From assembly GCA_040766105.1 (NCBI GenBank), contig JAXGRD010000001.1, positions 372,001 to 436,000 of the forward strand: a stretch of DNA of 64,000 nucleotides, given 5' to 3'. The translations under genes and the position numbers were made by a program. Position 1 is the first letter of the stretch, and each line of letters opens with the position of its first letter. This document shows, piece by piece, positions 7,373 to 16,068 of this stretch. The notes beneath the pieces were generated by a model, which made no database searches, was not told where the DNA came from, and saw only the letters and a program-made list of their open reading frames with translations. The stretch comes from JAXGRD01 sp040766105 (GTDB lineage: Bacteria > Bacillota > Clostridia > Peptostreptococcales > Anaerovoracaceae).

Positions 7373-7507
7373 TTGAAAATGACCTATCAGCCTAAGACTA
7401 GGCAGAGAAAAAAGGAGCATGGCTTCAGAAAAAGAATGAAGACCAAGAGTGGCAGAAACATTCTGAAAAACAGAAGATCCAGAGGAAGAAAACAACTGAC
7501 AGCATAA
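7373..7507 (+). CDS. rpmH: Ribosomal protein L34
   Basis: 44-aa basic large-subunit ribosomal protein with the family hallmark MTYQPKTRQRKKEHGFRKRM and the C-terminal NRRSRGRKQL. The start is TTG at 7373: AAGGAGGTG lies 6 nt upstream, while the internal ATG at 7379 would be 12 nt away and would remove the conserved first residues. First gene of the rightward transcript from the origin. Confidence 0.97.
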   Translation: MKMTYQPKTRQRKKEHGFRKRMKTKSGRNILKNRRSRGRKQLTA

Positions 7508-7528
7508 GGGCCGCGAAAGTGGCCTTTA
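7508..7528 (+). terminator. Weak hairpin between rpmH and rnpA
   Basis: GGCC (7509-7512)/GGCC around an 8-nt loop followed by TTTATT. Too short for a strong terminator; a partial attenuator or processing site that lowers rnpA relative to rpmH is plausible. Confidence 0.35.
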
Positions 7529-7546
7529 TTGGTTATGGAGGGTGAA

Positions 7547-7879
7547 GTGCTGAAACAAGAAGTGCTTCGCGGAAGTAAGAACTTTTCCGCGGTATATAAA
7601 AAAGGAAAGTCCGCGGGAAGCAAATATGTCGTCGTTTTCTACAAGAAGAACGGTTTACCCTACAACCGAACGGCCTATTTGGCCAGCAAAAAGGTGGGGA
7701 ACGCTGTGGCGAGAAACAGGGCGAGAAGATTGATGAAAGAAGGGGTTCGATCAATGGAACCCATCGACAAGACAGGTTACGACATCATCTTTATTGCAAG
7801 AAACACAGCGGACAAACAGAAATGTGCGGATGTGAAAAAATCAATTGAAGCCGCAATCAGGAGAACTGATTTAATATAA
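7547..7879 (+). CDS. rnpA: Ribonuclease P protein component
   Basis: Basic ~110-aa protein that assists the RNase P RNA in trimming tRNA 5' ends. The family motif, here KKVGNAVARNRARRLMKE, is about residues 50-67 with the expected RNR core. The start is GTG 7547 (then LKQEVLRGSKNFSAVY), 5 nt after GGAGG; an upstream in-frame ATG at 7535 overlaps that ribosome binding site and extends beyond the usual N-terminus. Sits in the standard rpmH-rnpA-yidD-yidC order. Confidence 0.95.
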   Translation: MLKQEVLRGSKNFSAVYKKGKSAGSKYVVVFYKKNGLPYNRTAYLASKKVGNAVARNRARRLMKEGVRSMEPIDKTGYDIIFIARNTADKQKCADVKKSIEAAIRRTDLI

Positions 7880-7891
7880 GAAGGTGGTTAT

Positions 7892-8101
7892 TTGAAATAC
7901 GTAATGATACTGTTGATCAAGGGTTATCAAAAGCTGATTTCTCCCTTGTTTCCGCCTAGTTGTCGGTTCTACCCTACCTGTTCGACCTATTTTCTCCAGG
8001 CACTGGGGAAGTACGGGTTTTTCAAAGGTAGTTATTTAGGAATGAGAAGGATTATAAGATGTCATCCCTGGAATCCGGGGGGATATGATCCTGTACCATA
8101 A
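7892..8101 (+). CDS. yidD: Membrane protein insertion efficiency factor YidD
   Basis: 69 aa, typical of the small YidD (haemolysin-like) family that helps YidC insert proteins into the membrane. Visible hallmarks are YQKLISPLFPPSCRFYPTCSTYF, the RCHPWNPGGYDPVP ending, and three conserved Cys. The start is TTG after AAGGTGG. Placed directly before yidC, as in most Bacillota. Confidence 0.95.
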   Translation: MKYVMILLIKGYQKLISPLFPPSCRFYPTCSTYFLQALGKYGFFKGSYLGMRRIIRCHPWNPGGYDPVP

Positions 8102-8115
8102 CCGGGAGGAAATGA

Positions 8116-8820
8116 ATGAATACAATTATTGGAGCAATTGCGAAACCCCTGGGTACGCTGTTGTTTTACATCTATGATCTGGTGGGGTCCTACGGAATAG
8201 CCCTGCTGATTTTGACTACAATCGTAAAGCTTGTCCTCTACCCCCTCTATGCCAAGCAGATTAAATCCACTGCAGGTATGGGGAAGATGCAGCCTAAGAT
8301 GAATGCCATCAAGCAAAAGTACGGAAACGACAAAGAGTTGATGAACAAAAAGATGGCGGAACTCTACAAAGAAGAGAACTTCAATCCCATGGCAGGTTGT
8401 CTGCCCATGCTGATTCAGATGCCGATTATCTTCGGTCTGTTTGCTCTTCTCAGAAACCCCATTCTCTACATGGGAGAGAACAACAACATGTTGTTTGCCG
8501 TTCACGAATCCTTCCTGTGGATGTCCGACCTAAGCCAGCCGGACAAGTGGATTCTTCCCATTGCAGCGGGTGTTGCAACCTTCTTTTCCTTCGCCATGTC
8601 CCAAAACCAGCAGGCAAGTGCCAATGCGGCAGGTGGCATGGGTGGTATGATGAAGATGATGAAATACTTCTTCCCGGTCATGATCGTGCTTATGGCGCGT
8701 GCATACCCGGCAGGATTGAGCATCTACTGGTTTTTCAGCCAGGTCATTCAGGTGTTCTTTAACCTGCGATTCAACAAGATGAGGAAGAAGCTCAACGAAG
8801 AAGGAGGAAAAAAGAAATGA
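8116..8820 (+). CDS. yidC: Membrane protein insertase YidC/OxaI (SpoIIIJ-like)
   Basis: 234-aa Gram-positive-type YidC that inserts and folds membrane proteins with or without SecYEG. It has about five hydrophobic segments, the conserved hydrophilic-groove region (TTIVKLVLYPLYAKQIKS, with a conserved positive residue) and a cytoplasmic helical hairpin (KMQPKMNAIKQKYG). There is no obvious lipobox; the protein begins MNTIIGAIAKPLGTLLFYIYD. A Met-rich segment (GGMGGMMKMMKYFFP) precedes the last membrane pair. Its stop overlaps the jag start as ATGA. Confidence 0.94.
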   Translation: MNTIIGAIAKPLGTLLFYIYDLVGSYGIALLILTTIVKLVLYPLYAKQIKSTAGMGKMQPKMNAIKQKYGNDKELMNKKMAELYKEENFNPMAGCLPMLIQMPIIFGLFALLRNPILYMGENNNMLFAVHESFLWMSDLSQPDKWILPIAAGVATFFSFAMSQNQQASANAAGGMGGMMKMMKYFFPVMIVLMARAYPAGLSIYWFFSQVIQVFFNLRFNKMRKKLNEEGGKKK

Positions 8821-9602
8821 TGGACTTTTCGGAGAAATGGGGAAAAGACGTAGACGAAGCGATTGATTTGGCCCTTCGCGATTTGAAGGTTTCTATAGAA
8901 GAAGTAGATGTGTTTGTACTGGAAGAACCCTCTAAAGGTTTCCTGGGAATTGGCTCCAAACTGGCCAAGGTTAGAGTTGAGTTGAAGTCCAAGGAAGATG
9001 AGCCCGTTGTGGTTGAAAAGAAGGAAGAAACGCCCAAGACCGCAAAACCAAGAAGAGAGAAGAGGGAGCCTCGGGAAGCACAAGAACCACGGGAGCCTAA
9101 GGAGCTTCGGGAACCTCGCAGAACCGCTGCAAGCCTGAAGCCCGAAGATCTTCAGCCGGTGGAAGACCATGTTGCGCTGGACTTCCTCAAGAGTACTGCG
9201 GAAAAAATGAAGCTGGAGCTTTCCTTTACGGCTGCAGAGAATAAAGACAATGTATATATAGAAATTGAAGGTAAGGACGCAGGCACCATTATTGGAAAAA
9301 GAGGTCAGACCTTGGATGCCATCCAGTACTTGACCAGCTTGGTTGTGAACAAGGATAAAGAAGATTATGTTCGCGTAGTCATCGATGCGGAAAACTACAG
9401 GGAAAAGAGAGAGAAAACTCTGGAAAAACTGGCAGACAGATTGGCTGCAAAGGTAATCAAGACCAGAAGAAGCGTTCGCCTGGAGCCCATGAATCCATAC
9501 GAAAGAATGGTCATTCATGCCGCTTTACACAATCATTCCAAGGTAAAAACCAGGAGTGAAGGTGAAGAGCCATACAGGCGGGTCATAATAGAATTGAAGT
9601 AA
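8817..9602 (+). CDS. jag: RNA-binding protein Jag/KhpB
   Basis: 261-aa RNA-binding protein, partner of KhpA in many Bacillota and linked to cell division and, in spore formers, to SpoIIIJ. Order: Jag_N domain (residues ~5-55, with FVLEEPSKGFLGIG), a charged linker of repeated REP/PRE units (~70-105), a KH domain with IIGKRGQTLDAIQYL (~160-175), and a C-terminal R3H domain (EPMNPYERMVIHAALHNH). Starts within the yidC stop codon, so translation is coupled. Confidence 0.93.
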   Translation: MMDFSEKWGKDVDEAIDLALRDLKVSIEEVDVFVLEEPSKGFLGIGSKLAKVRVELKSKEDEPVVVEKKEETPKTAKPRREKREPREAQEPREPKELREPRRTAASLKPEDLQPVEDHVALDFLKSTAEKMKLELSFTAAENKDNVYIEIEGKDAGTIIGKRGQTLDAIQYLTSLVVNKDKEDYVRVVIDAENYREKREKTLEKLADRLAAKVIKTRRSVRLEPMNPYERMVIHAALHNHSKVKTRSEGEEPYRRVIIELK

Positions 9603-9607
9603 GAGAC

Positions 9608-9636
9608 AGCCCGTGATTCCACGGGCTTGTTTATTC
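9608..9636 (+). terminator. Hairpin with U-rich tail between jag and mnmE
   Basis: AGCCCGTG (9608-9615)/CACGGGCT (9620-9627) with an ATTC loop, then TGTTTATT. An intrinsic terminator or attenuator that would separate the rpmH-jag block from mnmE-mnmG-rsmG. No obvious promoter follows, so readthrough is likely. Confidence 0.65.
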
Positions 9637-9653
9637 TTGGAGGAAGTGTGTCC

Positions 9654-11018
9654 ATGGAAGATACAATTGCTGCCATTTCCACTCCATACGGGGAAGGTGG
9701 CATCGGCATTATAAGGATTAGCGGTGAGCAGGCAAAACAAGTATTGGACCGGATATTTGTTCCCGTTGGTGTGCCGGAGAATAGAAGACTCACCTACGGC
9801 AAGGTGGTGGATCCCTCCACCGGAGAGCATGTGGATGAAGTGTTGGCCGTTTTCATGAAGGGGCCCCACACCTATACCTGTGAAGATGTGGCGGAAATCA
9901 ACTGTCACGGCAGTGTCGTTTCTCTGCGAAAGACATTGGCTCTTTGCTATGCCCATGGAGCCAGACCTGCAGAGCCGGGAGAGTTTACCAAGCGAGCTTT
10001 TTTGGGAGGCAGGTTGGACTTAAGCCAGGCGGAAGCGGTCATGGATATGATTTCCGCAAAGACACCAAAGACCTATGATGTTGCCATGGGGCAATTGGAG
10101 GGCCTCCTTTCTCGAGAAATCAAGGGTATTCGTGAGAAGATTTTGGATATACTGGTCAATATCACGGTAAATATTGACTATCCCGATGAGGATATTGAAG
10201 AAATCGTTTACGAGCAGCTGCAAGTGTCCGTTTCGGACAGCATGAAGTCGATTCAGGACCTTCTGGATACGGCGGACTCCGGAAGAATCGTCAAGGATGG
10301 TTTGGGCGTCGTAATCGTAGGGAAGCCAAACGTTGGCAAGTCCTCTCTTATGAATGCCTTGCTGAAGGAATCTCGCGCCATTGTAACGGAGATTCCCGGG
10401 ACCACCCGAGATACCATTGAGGAAACCCTCAATATTAGAGATATTCCCGTCCGTCTGACGGACACCGCAGGCATCCGGGATACGGAGGATACCATTGAGA
10501 AAATCGGCATCGAAAAGAGCAAGAGCAGCTTCAATCAAGCGGATTTAATTATTTTTGTAGTGGACGGCAGCCAAGAGTTGACCGAGGAAGACCTGGAAAT
10601 TCTGGAGTTTGTAAGAGATAAGAACGCAATCGTATTGGTCAATAAGGGTGATTTGGGTCTGGCACTTTCCTTGGAAGAGCTGAGAGAGGAACTGCCCAAG
10701 AGTGCTGTGATACAGGCTTCCATAAGAGAAATGAAGGGAATCAAAGAGGTGGAGGATACCATAGAAAGCCTGGTCTTTGGTGATAAAGTAAGACAAAATG
10801 ACAGCTTGCTGGTGACCAATGCACGTCATGAAAGCCTGCTCCATCAAGCCTATGATGCCCTAAGGGATGCCCTGGAGATGATTGAAAGAGAAGAGGCTTT
10901 GGATTTTGTGGAAGTGGATGTGAACCGGAGCTACGGGTTTTTGGGTGAAATTATCGGAGAAACCGTTGGGGATGATATTCTCGATGCGGTTTTCTCCAGA
11001 TTCTGTTTAGGAAAATAA
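9654..11018 (+). CDS. mnmE: tRNA modification GTPase MnmE
   Basis: 454-aa GTPase that, with MnmG, installs the carboxymethylaminomethyl group on wobble U34 of tRNA. It has an N-terminal folate-binding domain (starting MEDTIAAISTPYGEGGIGIIR), a G domain with GKPNVGKSSLMN, DTAGIRDT and NKGD, and the C-terminal FCLGK, a variant of the catalytic C(I/L/V)GK motif. ATG 9654 is supported by GGAGG ~9 nt upstream; the frame stays open further upstream into the hairpin. Confidence 0.96.
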   Translation: MEDTIAAISTPYGEGGIGIIRISGEQAKQVLDRIFVPVGVPENRRLTYGKVVDPSTGEHVDEVLAVFMKGPHTYTCEDVAEINCHGSVVSLRKTLALCYAHGARPAEPGEFTKRAFLGGRLDLSQAEAVMDMISAKTPKTYDVAMGQLEGLLSREIKGIREKILDILVNITVNIDYPDEDIEEIVYEQLQVSVSDSMKSIQDLLDTADSGRIVKDGLGVVIVGKPNVGKSSLMNALLKESRAIVTEIPGTTRDTIEETLNIRDIPVRLTDTAGIRDTEDTIEKIGIEKSKSSFNQADLIIFVVDGSQELTEEDLEILEFVRDKNAIVLVNKGDLGLALSLEELREELPKSAVIQASIREMKGIKEVEDTIESLVFGDKVRQNDSLLVTNARHESLLHQAYDALRDALEMIEREEALDFVEVDVNRSYGFLGEIIGETVGDDILDAVFSRFCLGK

Positions 11019-11021
11019 ACT

Positions 11022-12905
11022 ATGAGTGAACAATATATACTGGGAAAATATGATGTAATTGTCGTGGGTGCAGGCCATGCCGGATGTGAAGCGGCCTTGG
11101 CTTCTGCCCGCATGGGGAAGAAGACCCTTCTCCTATCCATGAACCTGGAGTCCTTGGCACAGATGCCGTGCAATCCTTCCATAGGAGGAACCGGCAAGGG
11201 GCATTTGGTGCGAGAAATTGATGCCTTGGGCGGTGAAATGGGCGTTAATACCGACAAGACGCTGATTCAGATGAAGATGCTCAACCGAGGAAAGGGCCCG
11301 GCGGTCCACTCTCTTCGCGCCCAGATGGACAAGCACGACTATCATGTGGAGATGAAGAAGACCATTGAGTCTCAAGAGAATTTAGACCTAAAGCAAGGGG
11401 AAGTTGCAGAACTTTTGGTGGAAGATCATCGTGTTACCGGTGTTGGAATGGCTACCCATGCGGTATATCTGGGAAAGACGGTCATCCTCTGTACGGGGAC
11501 CTTTTTGAAAAGCGAAATCTTCATCGGGGACAGCCATCACAGCAGCGGACCCAACGGTCAAGCCCCTTCCCTTGCTCTGGCAGATAATCTGCGAGATTTG
11601 GGATTGCCCTTGCGTCGCTTTAAAACCGGAACCCCGGCCAGAGTCTTGGGTTCCTCTTTGGATTTCAGCAAAATGAAGGAAGAAAAGGGAGAAATTCCCA
11701 TTACTCCCTTTTCCTTTATGAACGATGTTATAGAGCGAGAGCAAGTATCCTGTTGGTTGACCTATACCAATGGAGACACCCACCATATTATTAGAGAGAA
11801 CTTTGGGAGATCCGCCCTTTTCGGTGGCAAGATTACCGGTGTCGGTGCGCGATATTGCCCTTCTATTGAGGACAAGGTTAACCGATTTGCAGATCGGGAG
11901 CGCCATCAACTGTTTGTGGAGCCGGAAGGTCGAAATACAGATGAATATTACCTTCAGGGCATGTCCACCTCCCTGCCGGAAGACGTGCAGGAGAGTTTTT
12001 ACAGGAGCATACCCGGTTTGGAGCGTGCTCGCATCGTTCGCCCCGGATATGCCATTGAATATGAATGCATCGATCCCATGAGCCTAAAGAGCAACTTGGA
12101 GTCCAGACAACTGGAGAATCTTTTTTGTGCGGGGCAATTTAACGGCAGCTCCGGTTATGAGGAAGCGGCTGCCCAGGGAATTATGGCAGGCATCAATGCG
12201 GTATTGAAGATTGACGGGAAAAATCCCTTCGTTCTCCGGAGAAACGAGGCTTATATTGGCGTTCTCATCGACGATTTAACCCTAAAAGGTACTAATGAGC
12301 CTTACAGAATAATGACGTCCAGAGCCGAATACAGGCTCCTTCTGCGCCAAGACAACGCAGATGTCCGCCTTACGGAGAAGTCCTACAACCTTGGACTGGC
12401 CACCCAGGAGAGATATGATAAGTATTTGGAGAAGAAGCGGTTGGTGGAGGAAGAAATGCTTCGATATGAAAACACCTACATTTCTCCCGGTGAAAGTTCC
12501 GCTTTTTTGGAGAACCTAGGGACCGCTCCTTTGAAAAACAAAACCACCTTAGCAGAGCTGATGAAACGTCCCCAAGTGAATTATGACAACATCGCTGTAC
12601 TGGATCCCCAACGTAGGGACTTACCCCTTCACGGAGCAACCCAACTGCAAGTGAACATAAAGTACAAGGGGTATATTGATAAGCAGCTCCATCAAATTGA
12701 AAAGTTCAAAAAACTGGAGAATCGTAAATTGCCTACAGACCTTGAATACAGTGGGATTGACGGACTTCGTATCGAAGCTAGGCAAAAGCTGGATGCTCTG
12801 AAACCGGAGTCCTTAGGACAGGCATCTCGTATTTCAGGAGTTTCCCCCGCTGATATTAATGTATTGGTTGTGTACTTGGAACGGGAAAGACGAAGGGCGA
12901 AATGA
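11022..12905 (+). CDS. mnmG: tRNA uridine-5-carboxymethylaminomethyl synthesis enzyme MnmG
   Basis: 627-aa FAD protein, partner of MnmE. The Rossmann motif VVGAGHAGCEAALASARMG is at the N-terminus; MPCNPSIGGTGKGHLVREIDALGG and CTGTFLK are signature segments. The C-terminal helical domain ends with QASRISGVSPADINVLVVYLE. Normal length. Starts 3 nt after mnmE. Confidence 0.97.
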   Translation: MSEQYILGKYDVIVVGAGHAGCEAALASARMGKKTLLLSMNLESLAQMPCNPSIGGTGKGHLVREIDALGGEMGVNTDKTLIQMKMLNRGKGPAVHSLRAQMDKHDYHVEMKKTIESQENLDLKQGEVAELLVEDHRVTGVGMATHAVYLGKTVILCTGTFLKSEIFIGDSHHSSGPNGQAPSLALADNLRDLGLPLRRFKTGTPARVLGSSLDFSKMKEEKGEIPITPFSFMNDVIEREQVSCWLTYTNGDTHHIIRENFGRSALFGGKITGVGARYCPSIEDKVNRFADRERHQLFVEPEGRNTDEYYLQGMSTSLPEDVQESFYRSIPGLERARIVRPGYAIEYECIDPMSLKSNLESRQLENLFCAGQFNGSSGYEEAAAQGIMAGINAVLKIDGKNPFVLRRNEAYIGVLIDDLTLKGTNEPYRIMTSRAEYRLLLRQDNADVRLTEKSYNLGLATQERYDKYLEKKRLVEEEMLRYENTYISPGESSAFLENLGTAPLKNKTTLAELMKRPQVNYDNIAVLDPQRRDLPLHGATQLQVNIKYKGYIDKQLHQIEKFKKLENRKLPTDLEYSGIDGLRIEARQKLDALKPESLGQASRISGVSPADINVLVVYLERERRRAK

Positions 12906-13624
12906 TAGGGTTAGAACAGATATTGCAGGAACTGAATATAGACGAAATGCCTTCCAAATTATACCAATTTCGAAGGTATCAAGAACGCATTCTATGGTGG
13001 AACGAAAAGGTGAATCTAACGTCTATCGTTGATCCTGCTGCTTTTGAGGCGAAACACTTCGTAGACTCTCTTCTTGCTGCAGGCGAGGAGGAATTTCAAC
13101 GGAGCAAGCGTATCGTAGATATAGGAACCGGAGGTGGATTTCCCGGAATTCCTTTAGCCATTGCCTATCCGGACAAGGAATTTCTCTTGGTGGACTCTCT
13201 GGGAAAGCGATTAAAAATTGTGGAGGAGATAGCCGGAGAGCTGGAAATCAATAACGTTACGGTACTCCATAGTCGTGCTGAAGATTTAGGAAGAAACAAG
13301 AAATATAGGGAGAAGTTCGATTTGTGTGTATCCCGCGCTGTGGCAGATTTGGCGGTACTTTCCGAGTATTGCATCCCACTGGTAAAAAGAGGGGGTAACT
13401 TTATAGCTTATAAAGGACCGGACGGTGGTGCGGAAGCAGAAAGATGCGAGAAGGCGATTAAACTCTTGGGCGGAAAGTTGGTTTCTGCTGATAAACCTGG
13501 GATTGTTGAAAGAATCGATAATTATCATTTGGAACATACCCTGGTCATTATCCACAAAATAGGGAAAACAACTTTCGCCTATCCAAGAAAAGCAGGAACC
13601 CCTGCAAAGAACCCATTAAAATAG
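12902..13624 (+). CDS. rsmG: 16S rRNA (guanine-527-N7) methyltransferase RsmG
   Basis: 240-aa SAM-dependent methyltransferase (formerly GidB) acting on G527 of 16S rRNA. The SAM motif is VDIGTGGGFPGIPLAI at ~70; SRAVADLAVLSEYC follows. Starts inside the mnmG stop (ATGA). A short extra basic tail (YPRKAGTPAKNPLK) ends the protein. A parS/terminator lies directly downstream. Confidence 0.95.
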   Translation: MIGLEQILQELNIDEMPSKLYQFRRYQERILWWNEKVNLTSIVDPAAFEAKHFVDSLLAAGEEEFQRSKRIVDIGTGGGFPGIPLAIAYPDKEFLLVDSLGKRLKIVEEIAGELEINNVTVLHSRAEDLGRNKKYREKFDLCVSRAVADLAVLSEYCIPLVKRGGNFIAYKGPDGGAEAERCEKAIKLLGGKLVSADKPGIVERIDNYHLEHTLVIIHKIGKTTFAYPRKAGTPAKNPLK

Positions 13625-13638
13625 CCATTTTCAAGAGA

Positions 13639-13654
13639 TGTTTCACGTGAAACA
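13639..13654. other. parS centromere site 1 (perfect), also a hairpin with T-run
   Basis: TGTTTCACGTGAAACA is the exact 16-bp parS palindrome bound by ParB. It is bracketed by AGAG (13634-13637) and CTCT (13656-13659) followed by TTTT, so as RNA it can extend into an intrinsic terminator for rsmG. Confidence 0.93.
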
Positions 13655-13740
13655 CCTCTTTTTAAAAATTGATAGTAACTTACAAAAAAATAGGTTATAA
13701 TTGTTCTATAAGTAGTTCTGTTTTTGAAGGAGGAAAAATC

Positions 13741-14517
13741 TTGGGAAAGACAATCGCGATTTTTAATCAAAAAGGCGGCGTGGGGAAAACCACGACGAAC
13801 ATAAACTTGGCAGCAAGTCTGGCGATGCGTGGCAAGAAGATACTGGTAATAGACATCGACCCTCAAGGAAACACCACCAGCGGACTTGGAATACCAAAAA
13901 AGGATCTGACATATTCCGTGTACGATCTGTTGACAAGTGATGATGTTCCTGCAGCTGAGATGATTCTTCATACAGAAACAAAGAACTTGGACATTATCCC
14001 TGCCAGCGTTGAATTGGCGGGCGCTGAGGTTGAACTGGTAATGATGGACAGCCGGGAAAGCAGATTGAAGAATGCAATTGAAAGTATCAAAGATGGCTAT
14101 GATTACATCTTCATCGATTGCCCTCCTTCTCTCGGACTTCTGACAATCAACTCTCTCACTGCCGTAGACTCCGTGTTGATTCCCATTCAATGTGAATTCT
14201 ATGCACTAGAGGGTGTGAGCCAGCTGATGAGTACCATTGACATTGTAAAGAAGAAGCTCAATCCTAAGCTGGAAATACAGGGTGTCATTCTGAGCATGTT
14301 TGACGGAAGAACGAATTTGTCCATTCAAGTAGTGGAAGAGGTCAAAAAATACTTCAAGGAGAAGGTTTATACAACCGTTATCCCCAGGAATGTTCGATTG
14401 GCAGAAGCTCCCAGCTACGGCATGCCCATATTTGAGTATGATCCCCGTTCCACCGGTGCGGCGGCATATAATGAGTTTGCGGAGGAGTTCTTGCGCTTAG
14501 AGGAAGAGGAAATATGA
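13741..14517 (+). CDS. parA: Chromosome partitioning ATPase ParA (Soj)
   Basis: 258-aa Walker-type ATPase that drives origin segregation and regulates DnaA in Soj-like systems. The deviant Walker A KGGVGKTTTN is at residues ~11-20; other motifs are VIDIDPQGN and FIDCPPSLG. The start is TTG 13741, 7 nt after GGAGG; upstream in-frame codons have no ribosome binding site. A -10-like TATAAT (13696-13701) lies upstream, but I see no good -35. Operon with parB, between two parS sites. Confidence 0.95.
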   Translation: MGKTIAIFNQKGGVGKTTTNINLAASLAMRGKKILVIDIDPQGNTTSGLGIPKKDLTYSVYDLLTSDDVPAAEMILHTETKNLDIIPASVELAGAEVELVMMDSRESRLKNAIESIKDGYDYIFIDCPPSLGLLTINSLTAVDSVLIPIQCEFYALEGVSQLMSTIDIVKKKLNPKLEIQGVILSMFDGRTNLSIQVVEEVKKYFKEKVYTTVIPRNVRLAEAPSYGMPIFEYDPRSTGAAAYNEFAEEFLRLEEEEI

Positions 14518-15386
14518 CAGTCAAAAAAAAGAATACCGGCCTAGGAAAAGGCCTTGAAGCCCTTTTTGGAGACTTGGAAGCAACAAAGGAAGCAAAAAAC
14601 GGGAAATCTGCAAGTGTTGAACAGGTTTCCGTAGATCTGATAAAGCCTAACGGTGCGCAGCCCCGAAAGGTATTTGATGATGAAAGTTTGAAGGATCTGG
14701 AGAATTCCATTGCGGAACACGGAATACTGCAACCGATTATTGTGCGGCCTGCCGATCAAGGATACGAAATTGTGGCAGGGGAGCGAAGATATCGTGCGGC
14801 GAGGGCTGCCGGTCTGAAAGAAGTGCCGTGCATTGTAAGAGAATTATCGGATCAAGAAAACATGCTCTTTGCCATCATAGAAAATATGCAGCGGGAGGAC
14901 TTGAATCCACTGGAAGAAGCGGAAGGCATCGAGAGGATGATATCCACCTTTCAGCTGACCCAAACACAGGTATCGGGCAGTATTGGAAAGAGTAGACCGT
15001 ATATCGCCAACACCCTGAGACTTCTTAAGCTTTCTCCCCAGGTGAAGGAAATGGTCATGGACAACAGGATTTCCAGAGGTCACGGCATGACTCTCTTGGG
15101 AGCTGAAAAAGAGGAAGAGCAGATTCGATTAGCCAATCGCGTTGTGGAAGAAGGTCTGTCTGTAAGAGCTTTAGAAGATATAATAAACGGAAAGACCGCA
15201 AAAAAGCGAGGTGTTCCCAGAAAGATTCGGAAAAACCCTGATGTAGTCCAGATTGAGGGAGAACTGAAGGAGATTTTGGGGACAAAGGTTAACTTGAAGC
15301 AGTCGGGCAAAAAAGGCAGAATAGAAATTGAGTATTTCAGCAGGGACGAGCTGGAGAGACTCATTGAAATATTAAGGAATGTATAG
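14514..15386 (+). CDS. parB: Chromosome partitioning protein ParB (Spo0J)
   Basis: 290-aa CTPase and DNA clamp that loads at parS and spreads. The N-terminal CTP-binding domain has the box GERRYRAA(R); then LNPLEEAEG, a helix-turn-helix (LTQTQVSGSIGKSRPYIANTLRLL) that reads parS, and a C-terminal dimerisation segment (RIEIEYFSRDELERLIEIL). Start overlaps the parA stop as ATGA. A second parS follows the stop by 2 nt. Confidence 0.96.
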   Translation: MTVKKKNTGLGKGLEALFGDLEATKEAKNGKSASVEQVSVDLIKPNGAQPRKVFDDESLKDLENSIAEHGILQPIIVRPADQGYEIVAGERRYRAARAAGLKEVPCIVRELSDQENMLFAIIENMQREDLNPLEEAEGIERMISTFQLTQTQVSGSIGKSRPYIANTLRLLKLSPQVKEMVMDNRISRGHGMTLLGAEKEEEQIRLANRVVEEGLSVRALEDIINGKTAKKRGVPRKIRKNPDVVQIEGELKEILGTKVNLKQSGKKGRIEIEYFSRDELERLIEILRNV

Positions 15387-15388
15387 AA

Positions 15389-15404
15389 TGTTTCACGTGG
15401 AACA
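15389..15404. other. parS centromere site 2 (one base off the palindrome)
   Basis: TGTTTCACGTGGAACA: left half matches the TTTCACGTG form of parS, right half the GTGGAACA form. Located immediately after parB, 1.75 kb from site 1. Confidence 0.88.
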
Positions 15405-15416
15405 ACAGTCGAGAGT

Positions 15417-15450
15417 AAGCGTTTTGCCATTTTAATGGGGAACGCTTTTA
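15417..15450 (+). terminator. Intrinsic terminator after parAB
   Basis: AAGCGTT...CCATT pairs with AATGG...AACGCTT around a TT loop (15417-15447), followed by TTACATTT. It separates parAB from the lipoprotein operon; no clear promoter is visible in the ~20 nt before the next gene. Confidence 0.65.
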
Positions 15451-15468
15451 CATTTAGGGAGGAATCAT

Positions 15469-16068
15469 ATGAAGAAAAAACCCATACTATTGCTAGTGAT
15501 GTTGCTGATCTCCACATTGCTTCTTCTAGGATGTGACGGAGGTCCGTTGAGCAAGAAGGTGGAAACCACGGAGATTGGTACTTGGGTCGAAACGAAAAAG
15601 GTAAGTGAGCGGGATGGTAAGCTATATCCCATGAAGTATCGCATTACAGATGTGGATCGGGATAAGGCTTCCGTAGAAAAGAGGGTTCAGGAATACAACG
15701 TATCTGCCAGAGGCAGCACCGTTGCAGATTTGACCAATGATAACTTGGAGTATGCCATTGCTGATTATGAGGCGTACTACCCAAAAGATTTTCCCGATGA
15801 CGAGTATGGCATTACTGCAGTATCGATTCCCTTTACCATTGCCGGCACAGACGGAGAAGCGGAAATTTCCGTTGATGGAACCAATTATAAAGGTCTGACT
15901 GATACCTGGGAGATCGGTGCACCTCCCATGGGATATGACTTCTTCAGTGACAGTACCTATAAAGGAAGCATCCTCTTTGTAATGGTCAAGGGAAATGGAG
16001 AGTATGTTTTCTCAGAAGGATACGAAGAAGGGGATGAGAAGATCACCCACTATATTGAGGGAAAGTGA
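15469..16068 (+). CDS. Predicted lipoprotein of unknown function, next to an ABC transporter
   Basis: 199 aa. N-terminal lipoprotein signal: KKK, hydrophobic core (PILLLVMLLISTLLL), lipobox LLGC with Cys at residue 22. The mature part is acidic and rich in Tyr and Thr, with no domain I recognise; the spacing of short beta-like segments (ITAVSIPFTIAG, EAEISVDGTNYKG) suggests a small beta fold. It is followed with zero gap by an ABC ATPase and an FtsX-type permease, so it is probably the extracellular component of that system. The ligand is unknown. Confidence 0.75.
   Translation: MKKKPILLLVMLLISTLLLLGCDGGPLSKKVETTEIGTWVETKKVSERDGKLYPMKYRITDVDRDKASVEKRVQEYNVSARGSTVADLTNDNLEYAIADYEAYYPKDFPDDEYGITAVSIPFTIAGTDGEAEISVDGTNYKGLTDTWEIGAPPMGYDFFSDSTYKGSILFVMVKGNGEYVFSEGYEEGDEKITHYIEGK

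Noticed and set aside
8748..9518. 256-codon open frame opposite jag
   Set aside because: Shadow of jag, whose KH and R3H domains are clear on the plus strand.
13669..13701. Full sigma-A promoter for parA
   Set aside because: TATAAT at 13696-13701 is good, but the nearest TTGATA is 21 nt away and nothing better fits at 16-18 nt.
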